From positions 1 through 10,964 of the forward strand of contig PALS01000043.1 of NCBI GenBank assembly GCA_002706615.1: DNA of 10,964 nucleotides, written 5' to 3'. How positions within the stretch are numbered: the first letter of the stretch is position 1; the number at the start of each line of letters is the position of its first letter. Made by a program: the position numbers and the translations under genes. The notes beneath the pieces were generated by a model. That model saw only the letters and a program-made list of their open reading frames with translations, ran no database searches and had not been told where the DNA came from. This document shows positions 1-6,901 of the stretch, piece by piece. This DNA comes from Methanobacteriota archaeon (GTDB lineage: Archaea; Thermoplasmatota; Poseidoniia; Poseidoniales; Poseidoniaceae).

Positions 1-1
1 A

Positions 2-409
2 GGAGTATGGGTTGCTATAACTGGAGCCGTATTAGCTCTATTTAGTGGTGGATCATCTGAGGATGCAATTATTGTTCCTCCAACACCTCCAACTCCAGCG
101 CCTACGCCAACGCCTACGCCAACGCCTACGCCTACGCCGACGCCAACGCCTACGCCAACGCCAACGCCGACGCCAACGCCGACGCCTACGCCTACGCCAA
201 CGCCAACGCCTACGCCATCAACTGGTACAACAGCAACTAGTGCTACATCAGCAGCTAGTACAACTGGTACAACTGGTACAACAGGTACGTCTGCTACAAC
301 TGGAACTACTGGTACGACAGCGACTAGTGCTACAACTGCAACTAGTACAACGTCTGGTGACAGTGGTTACAGAGTAAGCCCAGGTAGAAAAATAATTAAT
401 ATTGACTAA
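2..409 (+). CDS. Threonine-rich membrane protein, YjbE/GfcA-like (5' end missing)
   Basis: This is the C-terminal 135 residues of a protein whose start lies left of the window. It opens with a Gly/Ala/Val-rich hydrophobic stretch (residues 1-17, [17 protein letters not shown]), probably a membrane helix, then a short acidic SSED. Next comes a pure Pro-Thr run (about residues 34-72), a Thr/Ser/Gly/Ala region with repeated TTG and ATS motifs, and a basic tail ending GRKIINID. A Gly/Ala helix, acidic spacer and Thr-rich tail is the layout of E. coli GfcA/YjbE, small proteins encoded at the head of the gfc and yjbEFGH exopolysaccharide operons. The yjbH-type gene follows 99 bases later, which supports this. 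Unlike E. coli, no yjbF or yjbG gene lies between them. The exact role in this family is not settled. Low-complexity composition makes homology by sequence alone weak, so the assignment rests on layout and neighbour. Confidence 0.62.
   Translation, partial: GVWVAITGAVLALFSGGSSEDAIIVPPTPPTPAPTPTPTPTPTPTPTPTPTPTPTPTPTPTPTPTPTPTPTPSTGTTATSATSAASTTGTTGTTGTSATTGTTGTTATSATTATSTTSGDSGYRVSPGRKIINID
101..217 (+). repeat. Hexanucleotide coding microsatellite CCNACG encoding (Pro-Thr)n
   Basis: About 19.5 tandem copies of CCNACG give 20 prolines alternating with 19 threonines. The threonine codon is ACG every time, while the proline third base varies among T, A and G and is never C. The block is far more GC-rich than the surrounding AT-rich sequence. 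Since the unit is six bases, gain or loss of copies changes protein length without shifting frame. The block also keeps other frames open, which creates a spurious Arg/Leu/Gln-rich reading frame over 45-377. Confidence 0.95.
260..286 (+). repeat. Three tandem 9-base units encoding Thr-Thr-Gly
   Basis: Two identical copies of ACAACTGGT are followed by one copy with a single change (ACAACAGGT), in frame and giving TTG three times. The surrounding stretch to about 357 contains further degenerate copies. It also has a dispersed 17-base near-repeat at 231-247 and 318-334 that differs at one position. This suggests the Thr-rich tail grew by local duplication. Confidence 0.6.
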
Positions 410-430
410 GACTTTTATAGTAAATATTTA
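402..430 (+). promoter_or_regulatory. Possible sigma70-type promoter before the yjbH-like gene
   Basis: TTGACT (402-407, one mismatch to the -35 consensus) overlaps the stop codon of the upstream gene. It is followed after 17 bases by TATTTA (425-430), a poor -10 with three of six consensus bases. Transcription from here would start near 437 and place the stem-loop at 461-496 in the 5' leader of the yjbH-like gene. AT-rich DNA gives such matches by chance, so this is tentative. Confidence 0.22.
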
Positions 431-460
431 AAAGTAGTCTCTCATTAACAATTCCACTAA

Positions 461-496
461 TTGGTGAGTGAGTTACAATAGGTAACTCACCACCAG
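461..496 (+). promoter_or_regulatory. Strong stem-loop immediately upstream of the yjbH-like start
   Basis: GTGAGTTAC (468-476) and GTAACTCAC (482-490) pair perfectly over 9 bases around a 5-base loop. Beyond one bulged A (467), TGGTG (462-466) pairs with CACCA (491-495), and T461-G496 can add a wobble pair. That makes about 14 base pairs. The stem ends 12 bases before the ATG at 509. It is followed by TTAATTT rather than a clean U-run, so it is a poor intrinsic terminator. It could act as an mRNA processing or stability element, a translational control hairpin, a partial attenuator, or a DNA dyad bound by a regulator. The structure is directly seen; its role is inference. Confidence 0.6.
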
Positions 497-508
497 TTAA
501 TTTAGATC

Positions 509-2749
509 ATGAAATTGAAACATAAGCTCCTAATTCTCAGTTATTTTTTAATGATATCTTCATATTCTTTAGCGGATGATAGGGTTCTGAATGATCCATA
601 TTATTATTCCGGCAACATGGAATACTCTGCAAATGCCTTTGGTGGAATAGGCTTGATTCAAATGCCTTCTGCCAGATTCTCCAAAGAAGGTGAGTTCACC
701 TTTGGTATTTCAAGAGACGATCCATACAGAAGGATATATGCAACAGCTCAAGTATTTCCTTTTCTTGAAGCAACCCTGAAGTATACGGAGGGCACATATA
801 AATTGTATAGGCCAACCATTAGGCAAACATGGAAAGATAAAGGTATAGATTTAAAAATTAAGTTACTAGATGAAAGAAAATATCTTCCTGCATTAGCAAT
901 TGGTATTGCTGATTTTGGCGGTACAGGAGCATATTCAGGAGAGTATTTGGTAGCAAGCAAAAGACTGAATAACTTTGATTTTACTGCTGGATTAGGCTGG
1001 GGAAGATTGGCTGGATCAGAGTCAATAGACAATCCTGTTGGAGATATTCTTGGAGAAAAATGGTTCAGAAGAGGTGGACACTTTAGTCTTGGTGGAAAGC
1101 TTAATCTGGGAAATAGCTTCAGTGGACCATACGCAGGAATTTTTGGAGGAGTTGAATATTTTACTCCCATTGAGGGACTCTCCATAAAACTTGAATACGA
1201 TTCTAATGACTATAGTGATGCTGAAGGAAAATCTCTCAATGTCCTGTTTCCAGATCCTGATGATAGCGAAGGATTTGTGATTGATACAAGATTTAATGCG
1301 GCTTTACATTATGGTTTTACAATGGGAAAAAGAGACAAGGTTGATCTGAATCTCGGATTTGTCCACGGTAATACTCTGTATGCTGGCTTCAATGTTCATT
1401 CAAATTTAAATTACGAGGGCGCGCCTAAATTTGTATCTCCCAAGGAAATACTCAATAAACCAACCGTGAAGCCATATCACCAGTTGAATGAGGGCTGGCA
1501 GGAATATTTGCCAAATTTAATTATGTGGCAGTTAAGGAATGAAGGATTTATTGCACATAAAGTTATTTTTAATGACGATGAGCTTATTGCAGAAGTAAGT
1601 CAAGGCAGGTTTAAAAACACTCTTCATGCAGTGGAAACGGCTAGCAGAGTTCTTGGGAATAATTCGCCGACAAACATAAGAAAAATTACAGTAGTAAATA
1701 TTGACAGAGGCATTGAGACTATTCGTACAACTACTTTAAGAAAAGATCTCGTTGAACAAGTAAGAGATGGCCCTGCTGATCCTAGTATTTTCATCGTTAA
1801 TGAAATGCCAGAATATGGTGAAAACACCTACGAGATTGAGAATGATCCTCTGTACCCAAACTTTTACTGGACAATCAAGCCTCATGCATCAGGAACGCTT
1901 CAGCATCAGCAAAAGTTCTATTTTTATCAGTTGGAGGCATTATTTCAGGCTGAGTATGCAATAAAGAAAGGTCTGTATGTTAATGCTATTGTTGGTATTG
2001 ATATTGACAATAATTTTGATGAATACACATATCATGTTCCAGATGGAGAACTCTATTATGTTAGACAAAATAGGAGGTTATACCTAACTGAAGGTGAGTC
2101 TGGAATTAGACAGTTGGATATAGAATATACTACCAAGTTCCATGAAAATGTTTACGGCAGGTTCCATGCCGGCCTTCTTGAATGGATGTATGGCGGTGTT
2201 GGAGGCGAGGTACTTTATGTTCCCGATTCCTATAGATGGGCCGTCGGTGTAGAGACTCATTGGTTAAAGCAGCGAGATTGGGATCAGAAATTTTCATTTC
2301 AAGACTTTGAAACTACAACAGCATTTGTAAATTTTCACTATCGACTTCCTTTTTATGATCTGTCTATGCAGGCATCAGTAGGTAAATTTTTAGGTACGGA
2401 TAAAGGTGTAAGTTTTCAAATGCAAAAGAGATTCAAGTCAGGAGCTAAAGTGGGGGCTTCAATTCAGCTGACGGATTGTGATGCAAGATGTGTGGGCGAG
2501 GGAAGTTTCAATAAAGCTATATTCTTTAGTTTGCCGATGGACCTGTTTTATAGAAACAGAACAACCAGGGAAATCACCCATTATGGATGGTCGCCTTTGA
2601 CGAAAAATGCTGGACAAAAAGCAGCTACAGGAAGTTTATATGAGGTTGTAAATAGCGCTCCAGAGAACCTTGAGACCGTTCGGGGCAAACCATGGAATAT
2701 CTCTAAAATATTCTCTGGTTTTAGTCGAAAGTCAAAACAAAGCTCATAA
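509..2749 (+). CDS. yjbH: YjbH/GfcD-family outer-membrane beta-barrel protein (exopolysaccharide locus)
   Basis: The 746-residue product starts with a clear signal peptide (residues 1 to about 22, hydrophobic LLILSYFLMISSYS then LA before DD), which fixes the ATG. No Shine-Dalgarno sequence is visible. The mature protein is full of alternating aromatic and glycine strands typical of outer-membrane barrels. Family landmarks are GGIGLIQMPSARF (45-57), NNFDFTAGLGWGRLAG (154-169), GKFLGTDKGVSFQMQKRF (625-642) and GSFNKAIFFSLPMDLF (665-680). Residues about 328-440 look soluble (helices and alternating strands) and separate two strand-rich parts, consistent with the two-barrel layout proposed for this family. 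Length is slightly above the roughly 700 residues of E. coli YjbH/GfcD. In E. coli the yjbEFGH and gfc operons take part in exopolysaccharide production, with YjbH-type proteins at the outer membrane; their exact mechanism is unsettled. The Thr-rich yjbE-like gene directly upstream supports the call. Two cysteines (657 and 661) near the C-terminus could pair. Confidence 0.88.
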   Translation: MKLKHKLLILSYFLMISSYSLADDRVLNDPYYYSGNMEYSANAFGGIGLIQMPSARFSKEGEFTFGISRDDPYRRIYATAQVFPFLEATLKYTEGTYKLYRPTIRQTWKDKGIDLKIKLLDERKYLPALAIGIADFGGTGAYSGEYLVASKRLNNFDFTAGLGWGRLAGSESIDNPVGDILGEKWFRRGGHFSLGGKLNLGNSFSGPYAGIFGGVEYFTPIEGLSIKLEYDSNDYSDAEGKSLNVLFPDPDDSEGFVIDTRFNAALHYGFTMGKRDKVDLNLGFVHGNTLYAGFNVHSNLNYEGAPKFVSPKEILNKPTVKPYHQLNEGWQEYLPNLIMWQLRNEGFIAHKVIFNDDELIAEVSQGRFKNTLHAVETASRVLGNNSPTNIRKITVVNIDRGIETIRTTTLRKDLVEQVRDGPADPSIFIVNEMPEYGENTYEIENDPLYPNFYWTIKPHASGTLQHQQKFYFYQLEALFQAEYAIKKGLYVNAIVGIDIDNNFDEYTYHVPDGELYYVRQNRRLYLTEGESGIRQLDIEYTTKFHENVYGRFHAGLLEWMYGGVGGEVLYVPDSYRWAVGVETHWLKQRDWDQKFSFQDFETTTAFVNFHYRLPFYDLSMQASVGKFLGTDKGVSFQMQKRFKSGAKVGASIQLTDCDARCVGEGSFNKAIFFSLPMDLFYRNRTTREITHYGWSPLTKNAGQKAATGSLYEVVNSAPENLETVRGKPWNISKIFSGFSRKSKQSS

Positions 2750-2853
2750 ACATACCCGATTCAGAACTCAATTATGATTGATCTTTAAAAATCTCTAAGG
2801 GCCTCTTTAGTTACCTTGACCTTTACAAATAGATTTCCAGTTACTACGATCAA

Positions 2854-2869
2854 TTTGATGACCATCAAA
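2854..2869 (+). other. Short dyad before gshA
   Basis: TTTGAT and ATCAAA form a perfect 6-base inverted repeat around GACC, ending 16 bases before the gshA ATG. It may be a weak hairpin or an operator half-site pair. It is short enough to be chance in AT-rich DNA. Confidence 0.2.
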
Positions 2870-2885
2870 ATATTGCAGACAAGAT

Positions 2886-4406
2886 ATGCCTATAATTAGT
2901 GATGATATATTTAAAGCGCTTAATATCGGTATTGAGAAAGAATCTCTGAGGGTTCTCAACGGAGAGATATCGAAAATACCGCATAAAACTGAATTGTTTG
3001 GATCTCCGCTTACTAATCAATTCATCACCACTGATTTCTCTGAGTCACAAATGGAATTTGTTACTCCTCCCTTTAAGACATTCTCCGAAACATTAGGTTT
3101 TCTCGAATCGATTCATCAAAATGTGTCTACCAAGATTAATGATGAAATCCTTTGGCCTTTGAGCATGCCCCCATTTATCGATACTGATTCAAATATACCC
3201 ATTGCATATTACGGTGAATCAGAATTGGCAGTATTCAAAAGGGTATATAGGCAAGGTCTTTCAAATAGGTATGGAAGGCAAATGCAAGCAATCTCAGGGA
3301 TACACTATAATTTTTCAATTGACGATAATGCACTGATTCATCTATCGAAATATCAGGGCAATCTAGATCGCAATATGAGAGATAATATATATCTTGGTGC
3401 AATTAGAAACATAGCTAGATTCAACTGGCTACTTTTATACTTATTTGGAGCATCTCCTTTTGTTAGCAGAAGCATTCTTGGAACAAAAAAAGATGGTTTC
3501 GAGAAACTTGATCACCATACTTTATTTTTACCTTACGCTACATCATTAAGAATGAGCGATATAGGTTATCAGAACTCTAAACAGAGAGACTTACGGATCT
3601 CCTTGAATACAATTGAGGAATATATTGGCCAGCTCAAGACTGCTACAAATTCTATTTCAAATGAATTTTTACAAATAAAAGACAAAGAAGGATTTGATAT
3701 TTCACAATTAAGCCCGAATGTACTCCAAATTGAAGATGAGTACTATTCTCCATCAAGACCAAAGAGTTCATATATATCAGATGACAGAATGCTAAAAAAA
3801 CTTGAACACCACGGTGTTAGCTACATTGAGTTGAGATCAATAGATTTAGATCCTTTTGAGCCATGCGGAATCGGGCCTAGCAAGCTGCTTTTTTTAGAGT
3901 TATTTCTTATCCACTGTATTAAAAAGGATAGCCCTAAGTTAGATGAATATTTGACAAAAGAGATAGTAGAAAATGATTCTCTAGTAGCAAAAGAGGGAAG
4001 AAGACCTGGATTGACGATTAGTAGAAACCATAAACAAATACTTATGAAAGACTGGGGCATGGAAATTCTAGATGAGATGGAGGAGCTAATTTCTGAAAGT
4101 AATCCAAAAAAAGATTCATATATTGCATCTTTAAAAGAGTTAAAAAATCAGCTTATAAACCCAAGCTTGACCCCTTCAGCGCAGGTTTTTAATAAAGTTA
4201 AAGAAAGTAGTCTTTCATATGAAGAATTTGGCGCTAATCTTGGCAAGCTGCATAAAAATTATCACTTAAATTTATTCGATAACCGAAGCCATAATGAAAA
4301 AATTATTCAAGAAGAAGTAGATAGATCTAAAATAAGCTTAGATAAGATTAATAATGCATCTGAAGAGTCCTTTCGAGAATATATGCGTAATTACTTCTCC
4401 GATTAA
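2886..4406 (+). CDS. gshA: Glutamate-cysteine ligase (gamma-glutamylcysteine synthetase), GshA
   Basis: This cytoplasmic enzyme joins L-glutamate and L-cysteine using ATP, the first and rate-limiting step of glutathione synthesis. The 506-residue protein follows the E. coli-type (class 1) ligase along its whole length. Landmarks are GIEKESLRV (15-23), FITTDFSESQMEFVTPP (46-62), the ISGIHYNFS segment (137-144), SLRMSDIGYQN (220-230), PNVLQIEDEYYSPSRPK (277-293), SYIELRSIDLDPFEPCGI (312-329) and EGRRPGL (370-376). The N-terminus is roughly ten residues shorter than in E. coli. An in-frame TGA at 2859-2861 with no start codon after it makes the ATG at 2886 the only choice. No good Shine-Dalgarno sequence is seen. 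It sits 136 bases after the yjbH-like gene and 33 bases before the next gene, so it may be co-transcribed with sugar genes. That is unusual, as gshA is normally a housekeeping locus unrelated to capsule synthesis. Confidence 0.95.
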   Translation: MPIISDDIFKALNIGIEKESLRVLNGEISKIPHKTELFGSPLTNQFITTDFSESQMEFVTPPFKTFSETLGFLESIHQNVSTKINDEILWPLSMPPFIDTDSNIPIAYYGESELAVFKRVYRQGLSNRYGRQMQAISGIHYNFSIDDNALIHLSKYQGNLDRNMRDNIYLGAIRNIARFNWLLLYLFGASPFVSRSILGTKKDGFEKLDHHTLFLPYATSLRMSDIGYQNSKQRDLRISLNTIEEYIGQLKTATNSISNEFLQIKDKEGFDISQLSPNVLQIEDEYYSPSRPKSSYISDDRMLKKLEHHGVSYIELRSIDLDPFEPCGIGPSKLLFLELFLIHCIKKDSPKLDEYLTKEIVENDSLVAKEGRRPGLTISRNHKQILMKDWGMEILDEMEELISESNPKKDSYIASLKELKNQLINPSLTPSAQVFNKVKESSLSYEEFGANLGKLHKNYHLNLFDNRSHNEKIIQEEVDRSKISLDKINNASEESFREYMRNYFSD

Positions 4407-4439
4407 AAAATCTAGACAGAAGCGATAGAGATAAAGCCC

Positions 4440-5099
4440 ATGAAAATAATAGAAGTTCCAAGTATAGATGAAGCAGTAAGTGCTGCAAAAATTATTCTCA
4501 ATGAAATATATCAAGCAAAAAGAATTAAACATATTGCATTCACTGGGGGCAGATTTGGAGAGTCTTTTCTTTCATCAATTGATAATAATTTTATAAATCA
4601 GGAAACAGAGATATTTCAGACAGATGAGAGGCTAGTCAGTTATGATGATAACGCGTGCATTCAGGCAATGATTAAAAGACTTTTATCTAATTCAAATCTT
4701 AATCTAGAAACTGATAAATTAAACTTCTTTGAATTAGATGTTAGCCATGATCATTCGATGCATTCAATGTCAAATTTGTTGAATAAAAAGAAAGTAAGTG
4801 TATTTGACTTAGTATTTTTAAGCTTGGGTGAAGACGGCCACATAGCAGGTGATTTTAGAGAATCAGATATATTCAATGACAATAGAATTTGTTACACGGA
4901 TAAAGCAAAAAAACCTCCCAAGAAAAGAATTAGTTATACTGCATCATGGTTACTCAAATCTGAGCATATCTTTCTAGCTGCTGTGGGTAAGGAGAAAGAA
5001 AAAGCTTTCAATGATTTTATAAATGGAAGGGGATTACATTCATCCAAAATAAATAATGATAAGAAAATAATTATTTTTAAAGATGAGGATTTCAAATAG
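4440..5099 (+). CDS. pgl: 6-phosphogluconolactonase / glucosamine-6-phosphate isomerase family protein
   Basis: The 219-residue protein has the ordered motifs of the NagB/6-phosphogluconolactonase fold: FTGGRFGESF (34-43, sugar-phosphate binding loop), TDERLVSYDDNACI (61-74), FDLVFLSLGEDGHIAGDF (122-139, with the family histidine at 134) and RISYTASWLLKSEHIFLAAVGKEKEKAF (positions 163-190). The TDER motif, the RISYT...VGKEKEKAF block and the length near 230 residues favour 6-phosphogluconolactonase (hydrolysis of 6-phosphoglucono-delta-lactone in the pentose phosphate or Entner-Doudoroff route) over NagB deaminase. However, DGHIAGDF departs from the usual lactonase DGHTASLFPG, so substrate drift is possible. 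It lacks a signal peptide and is presumably cytoplasmic. It lies 33 bases after gshA and 51 bases before the cytidylyltransferase. No zwf or edd neighbour is present, so the pathway is not confirmed by context. Confidence 0.75.
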   Translation: MKIIEVPSIDEAVSAAKIILNEIYQAKRIKHIAFTGGRFGESFLSSIDNNFINQETEIFQTDERLVSYDDNACIQAMIKRLLSNSNLNLETDKLNFFELDVSHDHSMHSMSNLLNKKKVSVFDLVFLSLGEDGHIAGDFRESDIFNDNRICYTDKAKKPPKKRISYTASWLLKSEHIFLAAVGKEKEKAFNDFINGRGLHSSKINNDKKIIIFKDEDFK

Positions 5100-5116
5100 A
5101 GTAAGATTCTGGGAAA

Positions 5117-5122
5117 TATAAT
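5117..5122 (+). promoter_or_regulatory. Perfect -10 hexamer upstream of the cytidylyltransferase gene
   Basis: TATAAT occurs in the 51-base gap between the lactonase-like gene and the cytidylyltransferase gene, 28 bases before the ATG. No convincing -35 or extended -10 TG motif is present at the right distance. If used, it would give a leader of about 20 bases and allow the nucleotide-sugar genes to be transcribed apart from gshA. AT-rich sequence makes a chance match quite possible. Confidence 0.22.
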
Positions 5123-5150
5123 TAATAATACAAATCGGTTGGTTATTTAA

Positions 5151-5825
5151 ATGATTGCAATAATACCGGCAAGGAGTGGCTCTAAAGGTTTGCCAAATAA
5201 AAATATGATGTTTTTTAATGGAAAGCCGATGATCCAGGCCACTATTGATGCTGCGAAGAGTTCAAAATTTCTAGATTCTGTATATGTTTCTACAGATGAT
5301 GAGGCGATATCTGATTTTTCAAAAACTTGTGGCGCCGAGTCTCCTTTTTTGAGACCTAAAAATTTGGCTGATGATGAATCGCTCATCAATCAGACACTTA
5401 AATATATGATCACAAAGCTCGAGAATGAATATTCCTTAAAGATAGATTCAGTTGTTTTGCTTCAACCAACTTCTCCACTGAGAACGAGCCAAGATATCGA
5501 CAATGCAATCACTATATTCAATCAAAAGAGCGCAGATTCAGTCATCAGTTTTGTTGAGTCAGATCATCCTATTGCATGGAATAGGAAACTTGATAATGAT
5601 AATAGAGTGCCCATGATAAAGGATGAGCCTTTCTCAAACCGTCAAGAACATAATTCAACCTACCATCCAAATGGCGCAATTTATGTCCTGACTAAGGAGA
5701 TGGTCATGTCTGATAGGTTCTACTCTAAAAATACCTTCGCATATTTAATGCCTCGAGAGAGATCAATTGATATTGATGATTTATTTCAATTTAAATTCGC
5801 AGAATTCTTAGCCAAAAGCCAATGA
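5151..5825 (+). CDS. neuA: CMP-acylneuraminate/nonulosonate cytidylyltransferase family protein
   Basis: The enzyme would activate a 2-keto-3-deoxy sugar acid (sialic acid or a relative) with CTP to give a CMP-sugar in the cytoplasm. The 224 residues carry the family signatures: N-terminal nucleotide-binding IIPARSGSKGLPNKN (4-18), VYVSTDDEAI (44-53), VVLLQPTSPLR (101-111), NGAIYVL (174-180) and the late ERSIDIDD (203-210), where acidic residues bind the metal. LLQPTSPLR resembles NeuA/LegF enzymes rather than PseF. The length is that of the short single-domain form. No NeuB-type synthase, NeuC epimerase or sialyltransferase is present, so the actual sugar (Neu5Ac, legionaminate, or another ulosonate) cannot be told. 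The stop codon overlaps the next start (ATGA), implying translational coupling to the epimerase. No Shine-Dalgarno sequence is visible. The symbol names the family, not a proven substrate. Confidence 0.85.
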   Translation: MIAIIPARSGSKGLPNKNMMFFNGKPMIQATIDAAKSSKFLDSVYVSTDDEAISDFSKTCGAESPFLRPKNLADDESLINQTLKYMITKLENEYSLKIDSVVLLQPTSPLRTSQDIDNAITIFNQKSADSVISFVESDHPIAWNRKLDNDNRVPMIKDEPFSNRQEHNSTYHPNGAIYVLTKEMVMSDRFYSKNTFAYLMPRERSIDIDDLFQFKFAEFLAKSQ

Positions 5826-6829
5826 AAGTTTTAATTACTGGTTCCTCAGGGTTTATTGGCTCAGCATTAGTTAATGCTATAGCAAAAGAGGACTATGAGA
5901 TTATTGGTATAGATAATCATTCAGATTATTATGATATTTCTCTAAAAAAATCTCGGTTGGCTATAAATCAGAGCCTCAATTGCTTTAGCCATCATGATTT
6001 GGATATTACAGATTTTGACTCACTAAAGAATTTATTTAGTGATTATAAACCTAATATTGTTATCCACCTTGCTGCTCAAGTGGGCGTGAGATATTCTTTA
6101 GAAAATCCAAGGTCTTACATCAATACAAATCTAGTAGGTTTCAATAATATAATCCAGCTATCAACAGAAAATAGCGTTGAAAACTTTATATATGCTTCCT
6201 CAAGTTCTGTGTACGGTGGTAACACTAAAATCCCTTACACCACTTTACAGAATGTCGATCATCCAATCTCTCTTTATGCAGCAACAAAGAAAGCAAATGA
6301 ATTAATTGCTCATTCATACAGCCATTTATATCAATTACCAACAACCGGGTTAAGATTTTTCACCGTATATGGACCATGGGGAAGACCTGACATGGCTCCA
6401 TTCATATTTCTAAAATCCATCCTTGAAGGAGAAACTATAGACATTAATAACAACGGAGACCATAAAAGGTCATTCACTTACATTGATGATGTATGTGAGG
6501 CAATAAGCCGGCTCCTTGAGGCTCCTGCAAGTTCGAATGAAAATTGGGATAGCGCTCAACCACTGCCGAACTCATCAAATGCCCCATGGGAAATTTATAA
6601 CATTGGAGCAGGTCAGAGCGTACAGCTGATGGATTTTATAAAGCTGTTGGAAAAGAAGACAGATATTGAATCTAAGAAGAACTTTCTTCCAATGCAACCA
6701 GGTGATGTTCATGTCACAGATGCAGACTGTTCTGATCTCGAGGAAAAGATAGGCTTTGTGCCTCAAGTTTCAATTGAGGAAGGTTTATCTAACTTTGTTG
6801 ATTGGTTCAGACATTACTATAAAATCTAA
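5822..6829 (+). CDS. UDP-glucuronate 4-epimerase (NAD-dependent SDR family)
   Basis: This cytoplasmic enzyme interconverts UDP-glucuronate and UDP-galacturonate and so supplies galacturonate for polysaccharide. The 335-residue protein is an extended short-chain dehydrogenase. It has the NAD-binding GSSGFIG (7-13), IDNHSDYYD (30-38), HLAAQVGVRYSLENP (82-96), YASSSSVYGGNTK (124-136) and the catalytic pair Tyr152/Lys156 in LYAATKKANE. It also has GLRFFTVYGPWGRPDMA (starting near 176), RSFTYIDDV and the late LPMQPGDV. The NHSDYYD, VGVRYSLENP and GPWGRPDMA motifs are those of the UDP-glucuronate 4-epimerase subgroup, rather than GalE or dTDP-glucose dehydratase. Its ATG lies inside the stop of the cytidylyltransferase gene (ATGA overlap), so the two are very probably made together. 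A UDP-glucose dehydrogenase to make the substrate is not in the window. Confidence 0.9.
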   Translation: MKVLITGSSGFIGSALVNAIAKEDYEIIGIDNHSDYYDISLKKSRLAINQSLNCFSHHDLDITDFDSLKNLFSDYKPNIVIHLAAQVGVRYSLENPRSYINTNLVGFNNIIQLSTENSVENFIYASSSSVYGGNTKIPYTTLQNVDHPISLYAATKKANELIAHSYSHLYQLPTTGLRFFTVYGPWGRPDMAPFIFLKSILEGETIDINNNGDHKRSFTYIDDVCEAISRLLEAPASSNENWDSAQPLPNSSNAPWEIYNIGAGQSVQLMDFIKLLEKKTDIESKKNFLPMQPGDVHVTDADCSDLEEKIGFVPQVSIEEGLSNFVDWFRHYYKI

Positions 6830-6901
6830 CTTAAAAGATTTATACTCAATAGCCATTTTGAACTTACTACTATTTTTTTAATAAACTCATAAATTATTGG
6901 A

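Noticed and set aside
101..217. Short regular repeats resembling a CRISPR array
   Set aside because: Units are 6 bases with no spacers, in frame within a coding sequence.
45..377. Open frame giving an Arg/Leu/Gln-rich 110-residue peptide on the + strand
   Set aside because: It is an artefact of the hexanucleotide repeat keeping other frames open. The frame 2-409 gives a sensible membrane helix plus Thr-rich tail and ends just before the yjbH-like leader.
748..1185. 145-codon open frame on the - strand within the yjbH-like gene
   Set aside because: It lies opposite a well-supported barrel gene and shows no family motif.
2795..2810. Possible terminator stem after the yjbH-like gene (CTAAGG / CTTTAG)
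   Set aside because: Only six pairs including a G-U wobble, and no T-run follows. It is too weak to call.
2816..2846. Possible gshA promoter, TTGACC with TTACTA downstream
   Set aside because: The spacing is 19 bases and the -10 is poor; chance is likely in AT-rich DNA.
5822..6829. dTDP-glucose 4,6-dehydratase or GalE as alternatives for the epimerase
   Set aside because: The NHSDYYD, VGVRYSLENP and GPWGRPDMA motifs match the UDP-glucuronate 4-epimerase subgroup better.
6841..6846. TATACT as a -10 before the export gene
   Set aside because: No -35 element at suitable distance, and the operon could read through from the epimerase gene.
6870..6880. T-run (CTATTTTTTTA) as an intrinsic terminator
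   Set aside because: No GC-rich stem precedes it; only a weak AT-rich inverted repeat lies around 6822-6841.
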